A stretch of DNA of 64,000 nucleotides from Clostridioides difficile (GCA_024919175.1 CP103805.1:1-64000), one strand, 5' to 3'. Positions 33,594 to 42,715 are shown, counted from the first letter of the stretch. Numbers and translations are program-made. Notes: generated by a model not told the origin, from the sequence alone.

Positions 33594-34298
33594 TTATTTT
33601 ATGTTTTCTGCAATTTTTAGTACTTCTTCTTTATAATTTTTCAAATATTCTTTATTGATAAAATCTAGATATATAGTATATGTATCTTTTTCATCATTCC
33701 AAAATAAGATTATAGTATTATCTTTGACAACATACTTAGCTTTATTTTTGTTTATAGTTATATCACTGACTTCTGCATTTTCTGTGTCTATTATTACAGA
33801 ACTTGAATTAATCTGATTTGAACGGTATCTTATTTCGTCACCATTAGTATTTTCATATCCAATAAAAATACTGTCCTTAGAATGTTCTCTTTCAACCTCT
33901 TTAAAACCCTTTGGTATATATTTAGGTTCTTTCAATATAAAATCAAGGTCCTTATCAGTTTGGATATCTTTAGAAAAAATAAATTCTGTCAAATCTTCAT
34001 AAATCTCTATTACAATTTTAATAAATTGATTTCTAAGGGCATCAACACTCATAGTTATTGTGAACAATCCAGTTACAACTATTAAAAACACAACTGCTAC
34101 TCGTTTTAAATAGATAATAGTATATTTGATAAAAGGATTTCTTTTTTCTTGCCGAATTAGTTTTTCTATCTTCCTTTCAAATCGTTTAGAAAAAACATGA
34201 TTTAATTCTTCATTTGATGGTAATTGTTCTAGGATAATTTTTTCAGCATTTGAGGCATGTTTATAAAGCATCTCATCTGTAATATTAATTTTACTCAA
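33594..34298 (-). CDS. Membrane anti-sigma factor (DUF4367-like), left copy
   Basis: The TTG at 34298 (TTG AGT) is preceded by GGAGG at the right distance and overlaps the sigma stop by eight bases; the right copy has the same arrangement. The 234-residue protein has a cytoplasmic N-terminus with a possible sigma-binding helix (NHVFSKRFERKIEKLIRQEK), one membrane segment (AVVFLIVVTGLFTITMSVDA) and an outside domain with DLDFILKEPKYIPKGFKEVE, the DUF4367 pattern. It should hold the cognate sigma factor inactive at the membrane. Confidence 0.85.
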   Translation of the reverse strand: MSKINITDEMLYKHASNAEKIILEQLPSNEELNHVFSKRFERKIEKLIRQEKRNPFIKYTIIYLKRVAVVFLIVVTGLFTITMSVDALRNQFIKIVIEIYEDLTEFIFSKDIQTDKDLDFILKEPKYIPKGFKEVEREHSKDSIFIGYENTNGDEIRYRSNQINSSSVIIDTENAEVSDITINKNKAKYVVKDNTIILFWNDEKDTYTIYLDFINKEYLKNYKEEVLKIAENIK

Positions 34299-34839
34299 CA
34301 CTTTGCACCTCCAATTCAATTAAAATTTCTTTCAATTTTTTCTTTCCTCTTTGTATTCTTTTTCGTACATTATCCTGCGATATGTTTAGTAATTTTGATA
34401 TTTCAGCATCAGAATAATCATGACTAAATTTTAAGAGAATAACTTGGCGATAATTTGGTGGGAGATTTGCTATGGCTATATCAATTTCATCATAATCTTC
34501 ATTATTATTTTCAACTAGTGATTTTGATATTTCAGTATTATAAAAATCATCTTCTATTGATACTGTATTTTGTTTTTTTCTCTTTCTATATGCATCTATT
34601 GCTGTTCTCTCAACTATTATAACGATAAAAGCTTTTGTTTTGGGACAATTAACTTGATTAATTTTTGATAGATTTTTTATTATTTTTATAAAAGAATTAT
34701 GTACAACATCTTCCGATAGATGCTCATCTTTTAATATATTATTAGCAGTATAAAACATTATTTGTTTATATTGTGTGTAGATTTCTTCAAACTTTAATTT
34801 GTCATCTTCTGAATCAATTAATGATAAATATATTAGCAT
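34291..34839 (-). CDS. ECF-type sigma factor, left copy
   Basis: The 182-residue protein has sigma region 2 (FEEIYTQYKQIMFYTANNIL, DVVHNSFIKIIKNLSKI, ERTAIDAYRKRKKQ) and region 4 (LPPNYRQVILLKFSHDYSDA and ISKLLNISQDNVRKRIQRGK), with no region 1 or 3. AAAGGAG precedes the ATG, and an extended -10 element (TGTTATAAT, 34892-34887) lies about 50 bases upstream, so its own gene uses the housekeeping sigma. It is about 50 percent identical by eye to the sigma factor at 40967. Confidence 0.92.
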   Translation of the reverse strand: MLIYLSLIDSEDDKLKFEEIYTQYKQIMFYTANNILKDEHLSEDVVHNSFIKIIKNLSKINQVNCPKTKAFIVIIVERTAIDAYRKRKKQNTVSIEDDFYNTEISKSLVENNNEDYDEIDIAIANLPPNYRQVILLKFSHDYSDAEISKLLNISQDNVRKRIQRGKKKLKEILIELEVQSVE

Positions 34840-35454
34840 AGAATATGTCTCCTTTAAATTTTAATTCTACAATGATACACTACCATATTATAACACTAAA
34901 AGAATATATATTATTATATTGACCTTTTATTTCCATTTTTAAGCAAGTTTATATTTATTTAGATAATAGCATCAAGTTTATATTTAAAATAGTTTAGACA
35001 AGCTTATAAGGGTTTAAAAAGGTATTTATTTATAATATATTAAATGTGGAATAAATTAATATGGCAAACTATTATTACTTATTTATGATTTTATTTGAAA
35101 TTAAAGATGTAGTTTCTTAATCAAATTAAAATTCTTCTTACATCTAAAAACTTTTCAATCGTTTTTTATTAGTGGTAATTGAAAACATTTTGGTTGAGTA
35201 TTTTAAATATTACTTTTTCGATAATGATTAATTTGATAAAAAATATAGGTAGAACTATTTACATAAAAAGATAAAAATAAATTAATGTTATTAAGTAAAT
35301 AGATTTTATATTTAAAAAAAACAGTACAGAATAGAAAAGTATTTGTGTTTTCCCTTTTACTATTCTATTCTATTTTAAAAACATTTTATTTATTTTATAT
35401 TTTATTATTTTAGGCGATTTGAACACATTGAAATTACTTATGTACAGAGGTCGA
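34840..35454. other. AT-rich non-coding region before the plasmid origin
   Basis: About 600 bases without a gene. The left end has the sigma factor promoter (34887-34892). A hairpin (AGAATAGAAAAG to TTTTACTATTCTATTCT) lies at about 35325-35383. AT richness next to the iterons suggests that this is part of the origin unwinding region. Confidence 0.5.
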
Positions 35455-35652
35455 ACGACGAGTGTTTGGGAATTTACGACGAGTGTTTGGGAGCTTAACG
35501 ACGAGTGTTTGGGAATTTACGACGAGTATTTGGGAATTTAACGACGAGTGTTTGGGAATTTAACAACGAGTATTTGGGAGTTTAACGACGAGTGTTTGGG
35601 AATTTAACAACGAGCATTTGGGAGTTTTTAATGACGAGTGTTTGGGAATTTA
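35455..35652. repeat. Iterons of the plasmid replication origin
   Basis: Nine tandem copies of a roughly 22-base unit ACGACGAGTGTTTGGGAATTTA, with small variation (GTATTTGG, GCATTTGG, AACGAG), run from 35455 to 35652. A tenth copy stands alone at 35801-35816 (AAACGAGCATTTGGGA) close to the rep gene. Period and placement upstream of a Rep_3-type initiator are typical of iteron plasmid origins, where Rep binding controls initiation and copy number. Confidence 0.92.
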
Positions 35653-35909
35653 TTAAACTAAGATAAAAGTGTAAAAACAAAAATATTTACATTTATAGAA
35701 AATATAAATTCTTTTAAAAGCTGTAAATTTCAATATTTTGACATATTTATATATAAAATTTTACCAATTAAATTCAATTGAATAATTTTAAAAAATATAG
35801 AAACGAGCATTTGGGAAACTAAAAACGAAAAACAATATATTTTTCGTGAAAAATAGGTTAATATATAACTGTAACTAAAAATGTATTATTGTTTTATTAG
35901 AAACTAAAG

Positions 35910-35951
35910 AAGGAGGCATGTATTAAATTTTAGTTTAATACATTAAGATAT
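35910..35951 (+). promoter_or_regulatory. Ribosome binding site separated from the rep start by a hairpin
   Basis: AAGGAGG (35910-35916) is 35 bases from the ATG at 35952. Between them is a perfect ten-pair stem, ATGTATTAAA (35918-35927) with TTTAATACAT (35934-35943) around six bases. If the hairpin is folded, the effective spacing is nine bases. Translation of Rep may therefore depend on this structure. Confidence 0.65.
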
Positions 35952-38900
35952 ATGGGTAATGTAAAAAGAGTCATTTATAATAAATATGATAAAAAAGAAA
36001 TTTTTAAAGACTACAATAGTCTTGTAAAACACAATAATCTTATACAGGGAAAATATACTCTTTCTGCTTCTGAACAGAAATTTGTTTATAAGCTTTTTGA
36101 AATAATTCAAAAGAGGAATTATTCTTCAAGAGAGATCTCTTTCAAATTTGATTAAAAAATAGCTACGCACACTCGTGACTTTAGTCATGAGTTAGTAGCT
36201 AAAATAGTCAGCATATAAGGAAACTTATATGTAGAGATAGGATAGAACCTATCCAATACTACTTGAATTGCTGGAAACCCCTAAAGCTAACCAAACTAAA
36301 ACATAAGGATGAAATAAACCTAAGTGTGAAAGTTACGAAAGTAGAAAAAATTGGTTAGATAGTATAAGGTTAAACCCTAAGTACTTTGAAATGGGCAATC
36401 AGCAGGTAAGCTCCGAATAGGAGAAACTTCAACGACTATTCCTCTTGAGGGAAGTACACTACAAGCTATTGGTAGTGGAAGTGGGTAGACCTTAACGGAT
36501 AATGCCGAAGGATAAGATATAGTCTGTGCTTGCATGAAAGTGTAAGAAGTTCATAAGAGAACTGCATAGGTAGTAGCGAACTTATGTGAACAACAACCTC
36601 AAAAATGATAAAAGTTAAGGACTTACAGTTCTTACATATGTTATTTAAAAAATAAATATGAAGACCTTTAAAATACTTGTCTTAAATGTTAATATTATAA
36701 TTGGGATAACGTCTTTGGAATCCTAGTTGTTTTGTTGCTACTGTACCAGAAAGTACAGAGGAGCAAGATTATTAATAAAAACAAGTAAAGTGAGGTGATA
36801 GTATTGGAAAAAGCTTATAAGTTTAGAATGTATCCAAATAAAAAACAGCAAGAGTTAATTAACAAGACTTTTGGATGTTGTAGATTTGTATATAATAAAT
36901 ATCTTTCTAAGAAAATAGAAGTCTATGAAAACGATAAAGAAACTTTTACTTATAAACAGTGCAGTTCTGATTTGACCAATTTAAAAAAAGAATTAGATTG
37001 GCTTAAAGAACCTGACAAATTTTCACTACAAAACACCTTAAAAGATTTAGAAAATGCATATAAAAAATTCTTTAAAGAAAATGCAGGATTTCCCAAATTT
37101 AAATCAAAGAAAACTAATAGATTTTCATATAGAACAAACTTCACAAACGGAAATATTATGTACTGTGGTCAATATATAAAATTACCTAAACTTGGTATGG
37201 TTAAAGTAAGGGATAAACAAGTACCTCAAGGGAGAATGCTTAATGCTACTGTATCCAAAGAACCAAGTGGTAAATATTATGTATCATTATGTTGTACTGA
37301 TGTAGATATTGATGCATTTGAAAATACTAATAATCAGATAGGTTTAGATTTAGGAATTAAAGAATTTTGTATCTCAAGTTGTGGGCAATTTATAGAAAAC
37401 CCTAAGTATCTTCTAAAGTCATTAAACAAACTTGCTAAATTACAAAGAGAATTATCGAGAAAAACAATTGGTAGTTTAAATAGAAATAAAGCAAGATTAA
37501 AAGTTGCAAGACTTCAAGAACATATAGCTAATCAGCGAAAGGATTTTTTACAAAAACTATCTACTAAATTAATACAAGAGAATGATATTATTTGCATAGA
37601 AGATTTACAAGTAAAGAATATGACTAGAAATCGCAAACTATCTCGCTTAATTTCTGATGTGTCATGGTCAGAATTTGTTCGTCAATTAGAATACAAGGCT
37701 AATTGGTATGGTAGACAAATTGTAAAGGTGGGTAAATTCTTTGCAAGTTCACAAATATGCAATAAATGTGGGTACAAAAATGAGGAAATTAAGAATTTAA
37801 ATATAAGAGAATGGATTTGCTCTTGTTGTAATGTAACTTACAATAGAGATATAAATGCAAGTATAAATATACTAAAAGAAGGATTAAGACTAATAACAGT
37901 TTAAAATAGATAACTTATGTAAGAACCGTAGGAACTATGGGGATAGCCTGTGGAGAATTGGTAAGACATATGTTAGTATGCAAAATTCTATGAAGCAGGA
38001 ACCCTGTGACTTTAGTCATGGGAGGTTCAGACGATATATAAAGACTATAGTGGAATAGTAGATAAGAATATAACTAAACAGGAGTTTAAAAATCTAATTG
38101 AAGGAATCCAAAACAATCAACCTAGGGTAATCATTGGAGATCAGTTTATAAGGACACAGTGGTATGCTATAAAAGGAGATTTAGATTACAATGAAATAAC
38201 TTTAATAATAGACGAGCATATATTTAAATACATACAAGCCATAGAAGAAAATTTCACTAAATTAGATTTTGCTAGTATTTATTCCTTTACAACCTTTTTT
38301 GCAATGAGAATTTATGAGCTATTAAAGCAGTGGAGTGGGACAAGACAAGGCATAGTATTTAAATTAGATTACTTTAAAGAACTTTTAGAAATTCAAGATA
38401 AGTACAAAAGATATTATGATCTTGATAAGTATGTATTAAAAAAGAGTACAGAACAAATTAATGAAAAATCAGATATATTTGTTGAGTACAAGCCAATCCG
38501 TAAGGGGAGAAGTGTTGAATCAATAGAGTTCACCATAAGAGAGAAAAAGGAAAATATAGAAAGTTCTTATAAAGATAAAAAAGATGCTGTTGAAGATAAA
38601 CATGAAAATAAAAATATAAACTTAAATAAAAAAGAGTTCTTTATACCAGAAGAAATATCTTTGAGCGATAAACTGAAAAATCTATTTAAGTTAGAATTTG
38701 GAGAGTACGATTTTAGTGAGCCAAAGTATTATAAGCTTTTACTAGAAGCAGAAGAAATTACTTTGAAAAAGGATAGTTCTTCTAAAATAGTTCCAACAAA
38801 TTATGAATTATTTTCTTCAGTATTAAGAAATAAAATATCTTATTTAAAAGTGAGAGAAGAAGTCATTGATATAGAACTAATTGAAATAAGTTTAACAGAA

Positions 38901-39044
38901 GAACAACTAGAAGAAATGCAAATCCTTGATATGAGCCCTGTTACTTTTCTTGAGAGGATAATTAAACCAGATAAGAAAAAATACGAGGTATTTAAAGCTG
39001 TCTATGAAAAATGTAAAGAAGAAAAAGATAGAATAACTTTTTAA
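35952..39044 (+). CDS. Plasmid replication initiator (Rep_3 type) interrupted by an IStron
   Basis: Exon 1 (35952-36152) encodes 67 residues ending SSREISFKFD and would stop at TAA, the first bases of the insertion. Exon 2 (38031-39044) continues TIYKDYSGIVDKNITKQEFK. Joined precisely, they give a 404-residue protein. The N-terminal part (LVKHNNLIQGKYTLSASEQK) and the middle (TTFFAMRIYELLKQWSG, YYDLDKYVLKKSTEQINEKS) match the two winged-helix layout of Rep_3 initiators. It would bind the iterons at 35455. Without splicing or excision only a 67-residue fragment, and perhaps an internal product from the ATG at 38304, is made. Confidence 0.88.
36153..36600 (+). ncRNA. Group I intron core of the IStron
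   Basis: The four conserved elements occur in order: P (AATTGCTGGAAA, 36266-36277), Q (AATCAGCAGG, 36397-36406), R (TTCAACGACTA, 36428-36438) and S (AAGATATAGTC, 36514-36524). Q pairs with P and S pairs with R to build the catalytic core. The RNA should self-splice and remove the whole element from the rep transcript. Confidence 0.9.
36804..37904 (+). CDS. tnpB: TnpB RNA-guided nuclease of the IStron
   Basis: The start is a TTG with GAGGTGATAG upstream, giving 366 residues. Features are FRMYPNKKQQELINKTFGCC at the N-terminus, QIGLDLGIKEFCIS, IICIEDLQVKNMTRNRKL, the zinc finger QICNKCGYKN and WICSCCNVT, and YNRDINASINIL. All RuvC acidic residues are present. TnpB of IStrons cuts donor sites after excision and so promotes retention of the element. 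Confidence 0.93.
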   Translation: MEKAYKFRMYPNKKQQELINKTFGCCRFVYNKYLSKKIEVYENDKETFTYKQCSSDLTNLKKELDWLKEPDKFSLQNTLKDLENAYKKFFKENAGFPKFKSKKTNRFSYRTNFTNGNIMYCGQYIKLPKLGMVKVRDKQVPQGRMLNATVSKEPSGKYYVSLCCTDVDIDAFENTNNQIGLDLGIKEFCISSCGQFIENPKYLLKSLNKLAKLQRELSRKTIGSLNRNKARLKVARLQEHIANQRKDFLQKLSTKLIQENDIICIEDLQVKNMTRNRKLSRLISDVSWSEFVRQLEYKANWYGRQIVKVGKFFASSQICNKCGYKNEEIKNLNIREWICSCCNVTYNRDINASINILKEGLRLITV

Positions 39045-39155
39045 ATAAGTTATATATTAAGTTATATATTAAGTTATTTAATAAAATAAAAAGAAAATTA
39101 ATATATAACTTATTAATCCTTATTTAAATAAAGTTAATTGATTGCTATATTATGG

Positions 39156-39250
39156 TATAATTAGTTTTAGCAAGAGAAAAGATATATTCTAAAAAAGAGT
39201 GGAGTCCGTACAACAAAAGATATCCTCCCAACAATGTTGAAGGGAGGTGG
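39156..39250 (+). promoter_or_regulatory. Toxin promoter and leader with hidden ribosome binding site
   Basis: TATAAT at 39156-39161 is followed by a leader in which CCTCCC (39224-39229) pairs with GGGAGG (39242-39247), the toxin ribosome binding site, and CAAC/GTTG extend the stem. This should repress translation of the full-length toxin transcript, as described for type I toxins. Confidence 0.7.
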
Positions 39251-39256
39251 CTAAGT

Positions 39257-39406
39257 ATGGATAACTTTTTACTAAACATATTGGCTGGTGTTATAGCTAG
39301 TCTAATATTCTATTTAATTTGCAAATTATTTAGACATGTAAAAAGCCACTCCGGCAAGAGTGGCTGGGAACTCGATTTAAAAATCAAGTTCAAAAAGTTC
39401 AAATAA
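39257..39406 (+). CDS. Type I toxin, small membrane protein
   Basis: The 49-residue toxin has a membrane helix (FLLNILAGVIASLIFYLICK) and a basic tail (KSHSGKSGWELDLKIKFKKF). This is the pattern of C. difficile type I toxins found beside CRISPR arrays and in prophages. GGAGGTGGCTAAGT precedes the ATG. An antisense RNA is encoded opposite. It should stabilise the plasmid by killing cells that lose it. Confidence 0.93.
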   Translation: MDNFLLNILAGVIASLIFYLICKLFRHVKSHSGKSGWELDLKIKFKKFK

Positions 39407-39462
39407 TTTTTTATTTTAAATTACGAACTCCATTCTGTCGCTAAATAGAATATAGTTCTCTT
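39340..39462 (-). ncRNA. Type I antitoxin RNA
   Basis: On the minus strand a TATAAT lies at 39474-39469, and transcription would begin near 39462 and read into the toxin gene from its 3' side. A hairpin AGCCACTCTTGCCGGAGTGGCT followed by TTTTTAC (39365-39340) inside the toxin codons gives a terminator. The RNA would be about 120 bases and complementary to the 3' half of the toxin message. The endpoints are predicted. Confidence 0.75.
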
Positions 39463-39665
39463 GCTTTTATTATAGCACAAAAACTTAAGTTTGATACAAT
39501 ATTTATATTGAATTGGTCAAAACATCTGTTCCAAAGTTACTAATAATAAATATATTCTATTGTATTAAAATAATAATAGTAAAATATTTGGAAAATTAAG
39601 AAAAAAGATAAAAATAAATCCTTTCAATGATATAATACAGATACTTATTCGAAGGAGGAATTGAT

Positions 39666-40055
39666 ATGGTAAAAAAACTTTTTATCAGTATTTTTATAGT
39701 TTTAATATTTTTTGCAATTCTTATATTTAATAAAACTAAAACAAATGATGAAAATATTTTTGTGGGAGAATCTAAGCATTGGGCAGCTAAGTTTGTAACT
39801 ACTGAAGAACGATCAGAATTGGAGATAAAATATAAAGACAGTAAAAAGGTATTTGAACAAAAATTTGATTATTCATATGAGTTCATAGATGGTAAAGAGG
39901 CAGTTGTAATTGTAAAAGATGAAGTTTTAGAAGCAGGTCAAGAAAAGGCAATAAAAATACAAAGACCAGGTCTTTATTCAAATAGAGAATCTAGCTATAA
40001 AGTAATTATATATTGGAATGGAAATGAAGAAAGTATAAATTTGAAGAAAAAATAG
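39666..40055 (+). CDS. Membrane-anchored or exported protein of unknown function
   Basis: The 129-residue protein has an N-terminal hydrophobic segment (LFISIFIVLIFFAILIF) without a lipobox and an outside beta-rich domain (KHWAAKFVTTEERSELEIKY, SSYKVIIYWNGNEESI). GAAGGAGG precedes the ATG and TATAAT lies near 39631. No family is recognised. Confidence 0.65.
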   Translation: MVKKLFISIFIVLIFFAILIFNKTKTNDENIFVGESKHWAAKFVTTEERSELEIKYKDSKKVFEQKFDYSYEFIDGKEAVVIVKDEVLEAGQEKAIKIQRPGLYSNRESSYKVIIYWNGNEESINLKKK

Positions 40056-40270
40056 TAGTTAACTTTAAAAATAATTTATAATAAAATCTATATAAAAAAA
40101 TAAAAAATAACTTATATAATAAGTTGTTTTTTACTTTTTTATATAATACTAATTAAATTATGAGTTATATTAGAATCAATTTTAGCAATAAGAGATAAAA
40201 TAAAATCTCCAGAATGGAATTTATGCAAGAAAGATTGTTGTTGGAAGAAAAGCAATTACTTTAAAAAATA

Positions 40271-40582
40271 TTAACTATGACTAGAAGATATTTTCTTTTT
40301 AACTAGGAAACTTCCAATACCCAACATATTATATACTATTAATAAATCTATACAACTCCCCATGTTATATAATAAATTTATAGGTACTATAAATGCTATA
40401 GATGATAAGATAAATCCTATAATTAATTCCTTTTTAAAATTAGAATACATTATCCCTTGTATAACAAAGATGATTGGAAATAGTAAAAACAATCCAACTA
40501 ATATGTTTTTTTCGGCTCTACCCCATAGGGTTATTGCAATGATTATCATACTGGGTAATACTATAGATAGTATTTTCTTCAT
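40271..40582 (-). CDS. Small membrane protein with three or four helices
   Basis: The 103-residue protein is almost wholly hydrophobic, with segments such as IVLPSMIIIAITLWG, VGLFLLFPIIFVIQGIMY and LIIGFILSSIAFIVPIN. AAAGGAGGC precedes the ATG. It is convergent with 39666 and divergent from the right sigma operon. Function is unknown. Confidence 0.6.
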   Translation of the reverse strand: MKKILSIVLPSMIIIAITLWGRAEKNILVGLFLLFPIIFVIQGIMYSNFKKELIIGFILSSIAFIVPINLLYNMGSCIDLLIVYNMLGIGSFLVKKKISSSHS

Positions 40583-40966
40583 AAAAGCCTCCTTTAATAG
40601 ATTATCATTTAAATATAATCATTTTTACTTATAATTTCTATTTATATAATAGCATTACTTTAAACTCTGTCTATAATTTATAATGAAGATTTAGATATTA
40701 GTTATAGTTAGAAATATAATATAGGATAAGGTAAAGTAATGAAAACATAAATTTATAAAAAAGTTATATAAAAAATATATAATAATTTATAAACTAAATT
40801 AAATAATAAGTTTTTTATAAATTAATATTTAATTTATAATCGTTATGATATTGATTAAAACAATATTCTATTTAAATAGAATTAAATATGCTTACTAAAA
40901 AAGAGATATGTTATAATAAGTTCTGAAAGATAATAATTAGAATTGTTTATTTTGGAGGAACTCTAA
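40583..40966. other. Promoter region of the right sigma operon
   Basis: There are 384 AT-rich bases without a gene. TGTTATAAT (TATAAT at 40912-40917), an extended -10 like that of the left copy, lies 50 bases before the sigma factor start. Several TTATATAA runs between 40770 and 40830 may be part of the same control region. Confidence 0.5.
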
Positions 40967-41509
40967 ATGTTAATTTATTTGGCAATGCTTGAACTTGAGG
41001 AAGATAAAGTAAAGTTTGAGAAAATATATGAAAAATACAGACAGATAATGTTTTATGTGGCTAATAAAATACTAAAGGATGATCACTTGGCTGAGGATGC
41101 AGTACATAATGCTTTTCTAAGAATAATTAAAAATATAGAGAAAATTGATGAAGTAGATAGTCCAAGAACAAAGGCTTTTATCGTTATAATAGTAGAAAGG
41201 ATTGCTATAGACTTTTACAGAAAAAGAAAAAGGGAAAAAGTATCTGATATTGAAGAAGAATATAAAAACAGAGAGATAAATTTTTCTATAGAGGATAAAG
41301 TGTGTAAAAGTAATTTAGCTATAGCACTTGCAAAACTTAATGAAAGTTACTTTCAAGTACTTTCTTTAAAATTTCAATATGGATTTTCAAATAAAGAAAT
41401 AGCGAATGCCTTAAATTTAGGAGAGGAGAATGTATATAAGAGGATTCAACGTGCTAGAAAAAAATTAAAAGAGATATTAAAAGAAATGGAGGTTGAGAAT
41501 ATTGAGTGA
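40967..41509 (+). CDS. ECF-type sigma factor, right copy
   Basis: The 180-residue sigma factor has region 2 (FEKIYEKYRQIMFYVANKIL, EDAVHNAFLRIIKNIEKI) and region 4 (ESYFQVLSLKFQYGFSNKEI, ALNLGEENVYKRIQRARKKL). It is the paralogue of the 34291 gene; both begin MLIYL and share KAFIVIIVER. TTGGAGG precedes the ATG. It should direct transcription from the CGTTAT promoter downstream in its own operon. Confidence 0.92.
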   Translation: MLIYLAMLELEEDKVKFEKIYEKYRQIMFYVANKILKDDHLAEDAVHNAFLRIIKNIEKIDEVDSPRTKAFIVIIVERIAIDFYRKRKREKVSDIEEEYKNREINFSIEDKVCKSNLAIALAKLNESYFQVLSLKFQYGFSNKEIANALNLGEENVYKRIQRARKKLKEILKEMEVENIE

Positions 41510-42203
41510 TAAAAAAAGTGATTTTGATATTACAGATGATATGCTTATAGAAAATATTCCAATTGCAACGCAAGTTATTCTTGATAACCTTCCTTCAGAT
41601 GATGAACTAAAGCATGTTTTTTCAAAAGGTTTTGAACGAAAAATGAAAAGACTTATTAAGCAACAGAAAAGAAGTAGTTTTACAAATAAAATTATTTTCT
41701 ATTCAAAACGAACAGCTATTATATTTTTTATAGTCTTAGTTAGTCTATTTACTGTTACTATGAGCAGTGAAGCCTTGCGTACACATTTCTTTGAATTAGT
41801 AGTCAAAGTATATGAAGACTTAACTTCATTTGTTTTTTCAACTGATGAAGAAGATAATCTTAGTTTAAAAAACAAAGAACCTGGCTATATACCAAAAGGA
41901 TTTAGAGAAGTTGATAGAGTTGATGATTTTGTTATTACATATAAAAATGATGAAAATATTGAGATACAATATGTAACAGATAAAATTAGTTCAAATTCTA
42001 TTATATTAGATACAGAGGATGCAAAAGTTGAAAATATAACTATAAATGGATGTAAGGCAAAATATATAGAAAAAGATACTTTCTTACAATTGTTTTGGAA
42101 TGATAATAATTTTATATATTTGCTGAATGTAGATTGTCATGATATAGAAAATCTAGAGTTTTATAAAGACATTTTGATAAAAATAGCAAAAAAAATAAAA
42201 TAA
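41502..42203 (+). CDS. Membrane anti-sigma factor (DUF4367-like), right copy
   Basis: Translation probably starts at the TTG AGT at 41502 with GGAGG nine bases upstream, overlapping the sigma stop by eight bases exactly as in the left copy. The 233-residue product has HVFSKGFERKMKRLIKQQKR, a membrane helix (TAIIFFIVLVSLFTVTM) and the outside motif NKEPGYIPKGFREVDRVDD. It is clearly homologous to the 33594 protein along its length. Confidence 0.85.
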   Translation: MSDKKSDFDITDDMLIENIPIATQVILDNLPSDDELKHVFSKGFERKMKRLIKQQKRSSFTNKIIFYSKRTAIIFFIVLVSLFTVTMSSEALRTHFFELVVKVYEDLTSFVFSTDEEDNLSLKNKEPGYIPKGFREVDRVDDFVITYKNDENIEIQYVTDKISSNSIILDTEDAKVENITINGCKAKYIEKDTFLQLFWNDNNFIYLLNVDCHDIENLEFYKDILIKIAKKIK

Positions 42204-42210
42204 TTTTTTT

Positions 42211-42240
42211 GTGTCCAGAAATCACTTTTTTATTCGTTAT
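42211..42240 (+). promoter_or_regulatory. Candidate ECF-sigma promoter, right operon
   Basis: GTGTCC (42211-42216), 18 bases and CGTTAT (42235-42240) stand between the anti-sigma and secreted protein genes, 32 bases before the start codon. Motif, spacing and position match the left operon. Confidence 0.7.
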
Positions 42241-42271
42241 AGCAGTATATAACAGATAGAGAGGTGATTTT

Positions 42272-42715
42272 ATGGTTTTAAAAAAGAAAATTATAGGTGT
42301 AATTTGCTTATCAACATGTTTGTTAGCATCTTCACTTCCTGCTTTTGCAGATACCTTACAGGAGGTAAATGGAAAAGAAAATTTAGCACTAGTATATATG
42401 TATAGTTCTATGGAAAGAATGGCTAAAATTAAATCTAGTATTTGTGATTTAAGTATTTCTGGTGGTGTTGCCACAATAAAATGTTTTGTAAAGGGTGGAG
42501 ATAGTGTGAAAAGTACATCAATTAATGCTAGTTTACAAAAAAGTAATGATAATGGAAAAACATGGTCTACAATTCAAACATGGAGTTCTACAGGAAAAGA
42601 GTCATGTACACTTTCTAAAACAAAGAGTGTTGGTAAAGGATATTATAGAGTTTATTCTACAGTAAAAGCAGATTCTGAAAGTAAAAATATAGTAAGTAGT
42701 GAAATAAAATATTAA
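42272..42715 (+). CDS. Secreted protein, DUF6147-like, right copy
   Basis: The 147-residue exported protein has a signal peptide (GVICLSTCLLASSLPAFA). Its mature domain shares with the left copy the pattern C-x-L-x3-G-x-A-x-I-x-C, then SINASLQKSNDNGKTWSTIQ, SCTLSKTKSVGKGYYRV and VKADSESKNI. AGAGGTG precedes the ATG. The two conserved cysteines may form a disulphide. Function is unknown. Confidence 0.75.
   Translation: MVLKKKIIGVICLSTCLLASSLPAFADTLQEVNGKENLALVYMYSSMERMAKIKSSICDLSISGGVATIKCFVKGGDSVKSTSINASLQKSNDNGKTWSTIQTWSSTGKESCTLSKTKSVGKGYYRVYSTVKADSESKNIVSSEIKY

Larger units (their letters stand above)
36153..38030 (+). mobile_element. IStron (group I intron plus IS605-type tnpB), CdISt1-like
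   Basis: The 1878-base element follows TTGAT (36148-36152), the known target of C. difficile IStrons, and ends in GGTTCAG at 38030. The 5' 450 bases are a group I intron core, the middle is tnpB, and the 3' 126 bases carry the IS right end and probably the omega-RNA scaffold (CTGTGACTTTAGTCATGGGAG). The upstream exon ends in T and the element ends in G, as group I splicing requires. No tnpA is present, so it cannot transpose alone. Length is a multiple of three. Confidence 0.92.

Noticed and set aside
36600..36803. tnpA (Y1 transposase) in the IStron
   Set aside because: The stretch between intron core and tnpB has no open frame of useful length and no HUH motif, so the IStron is tnpB-only.
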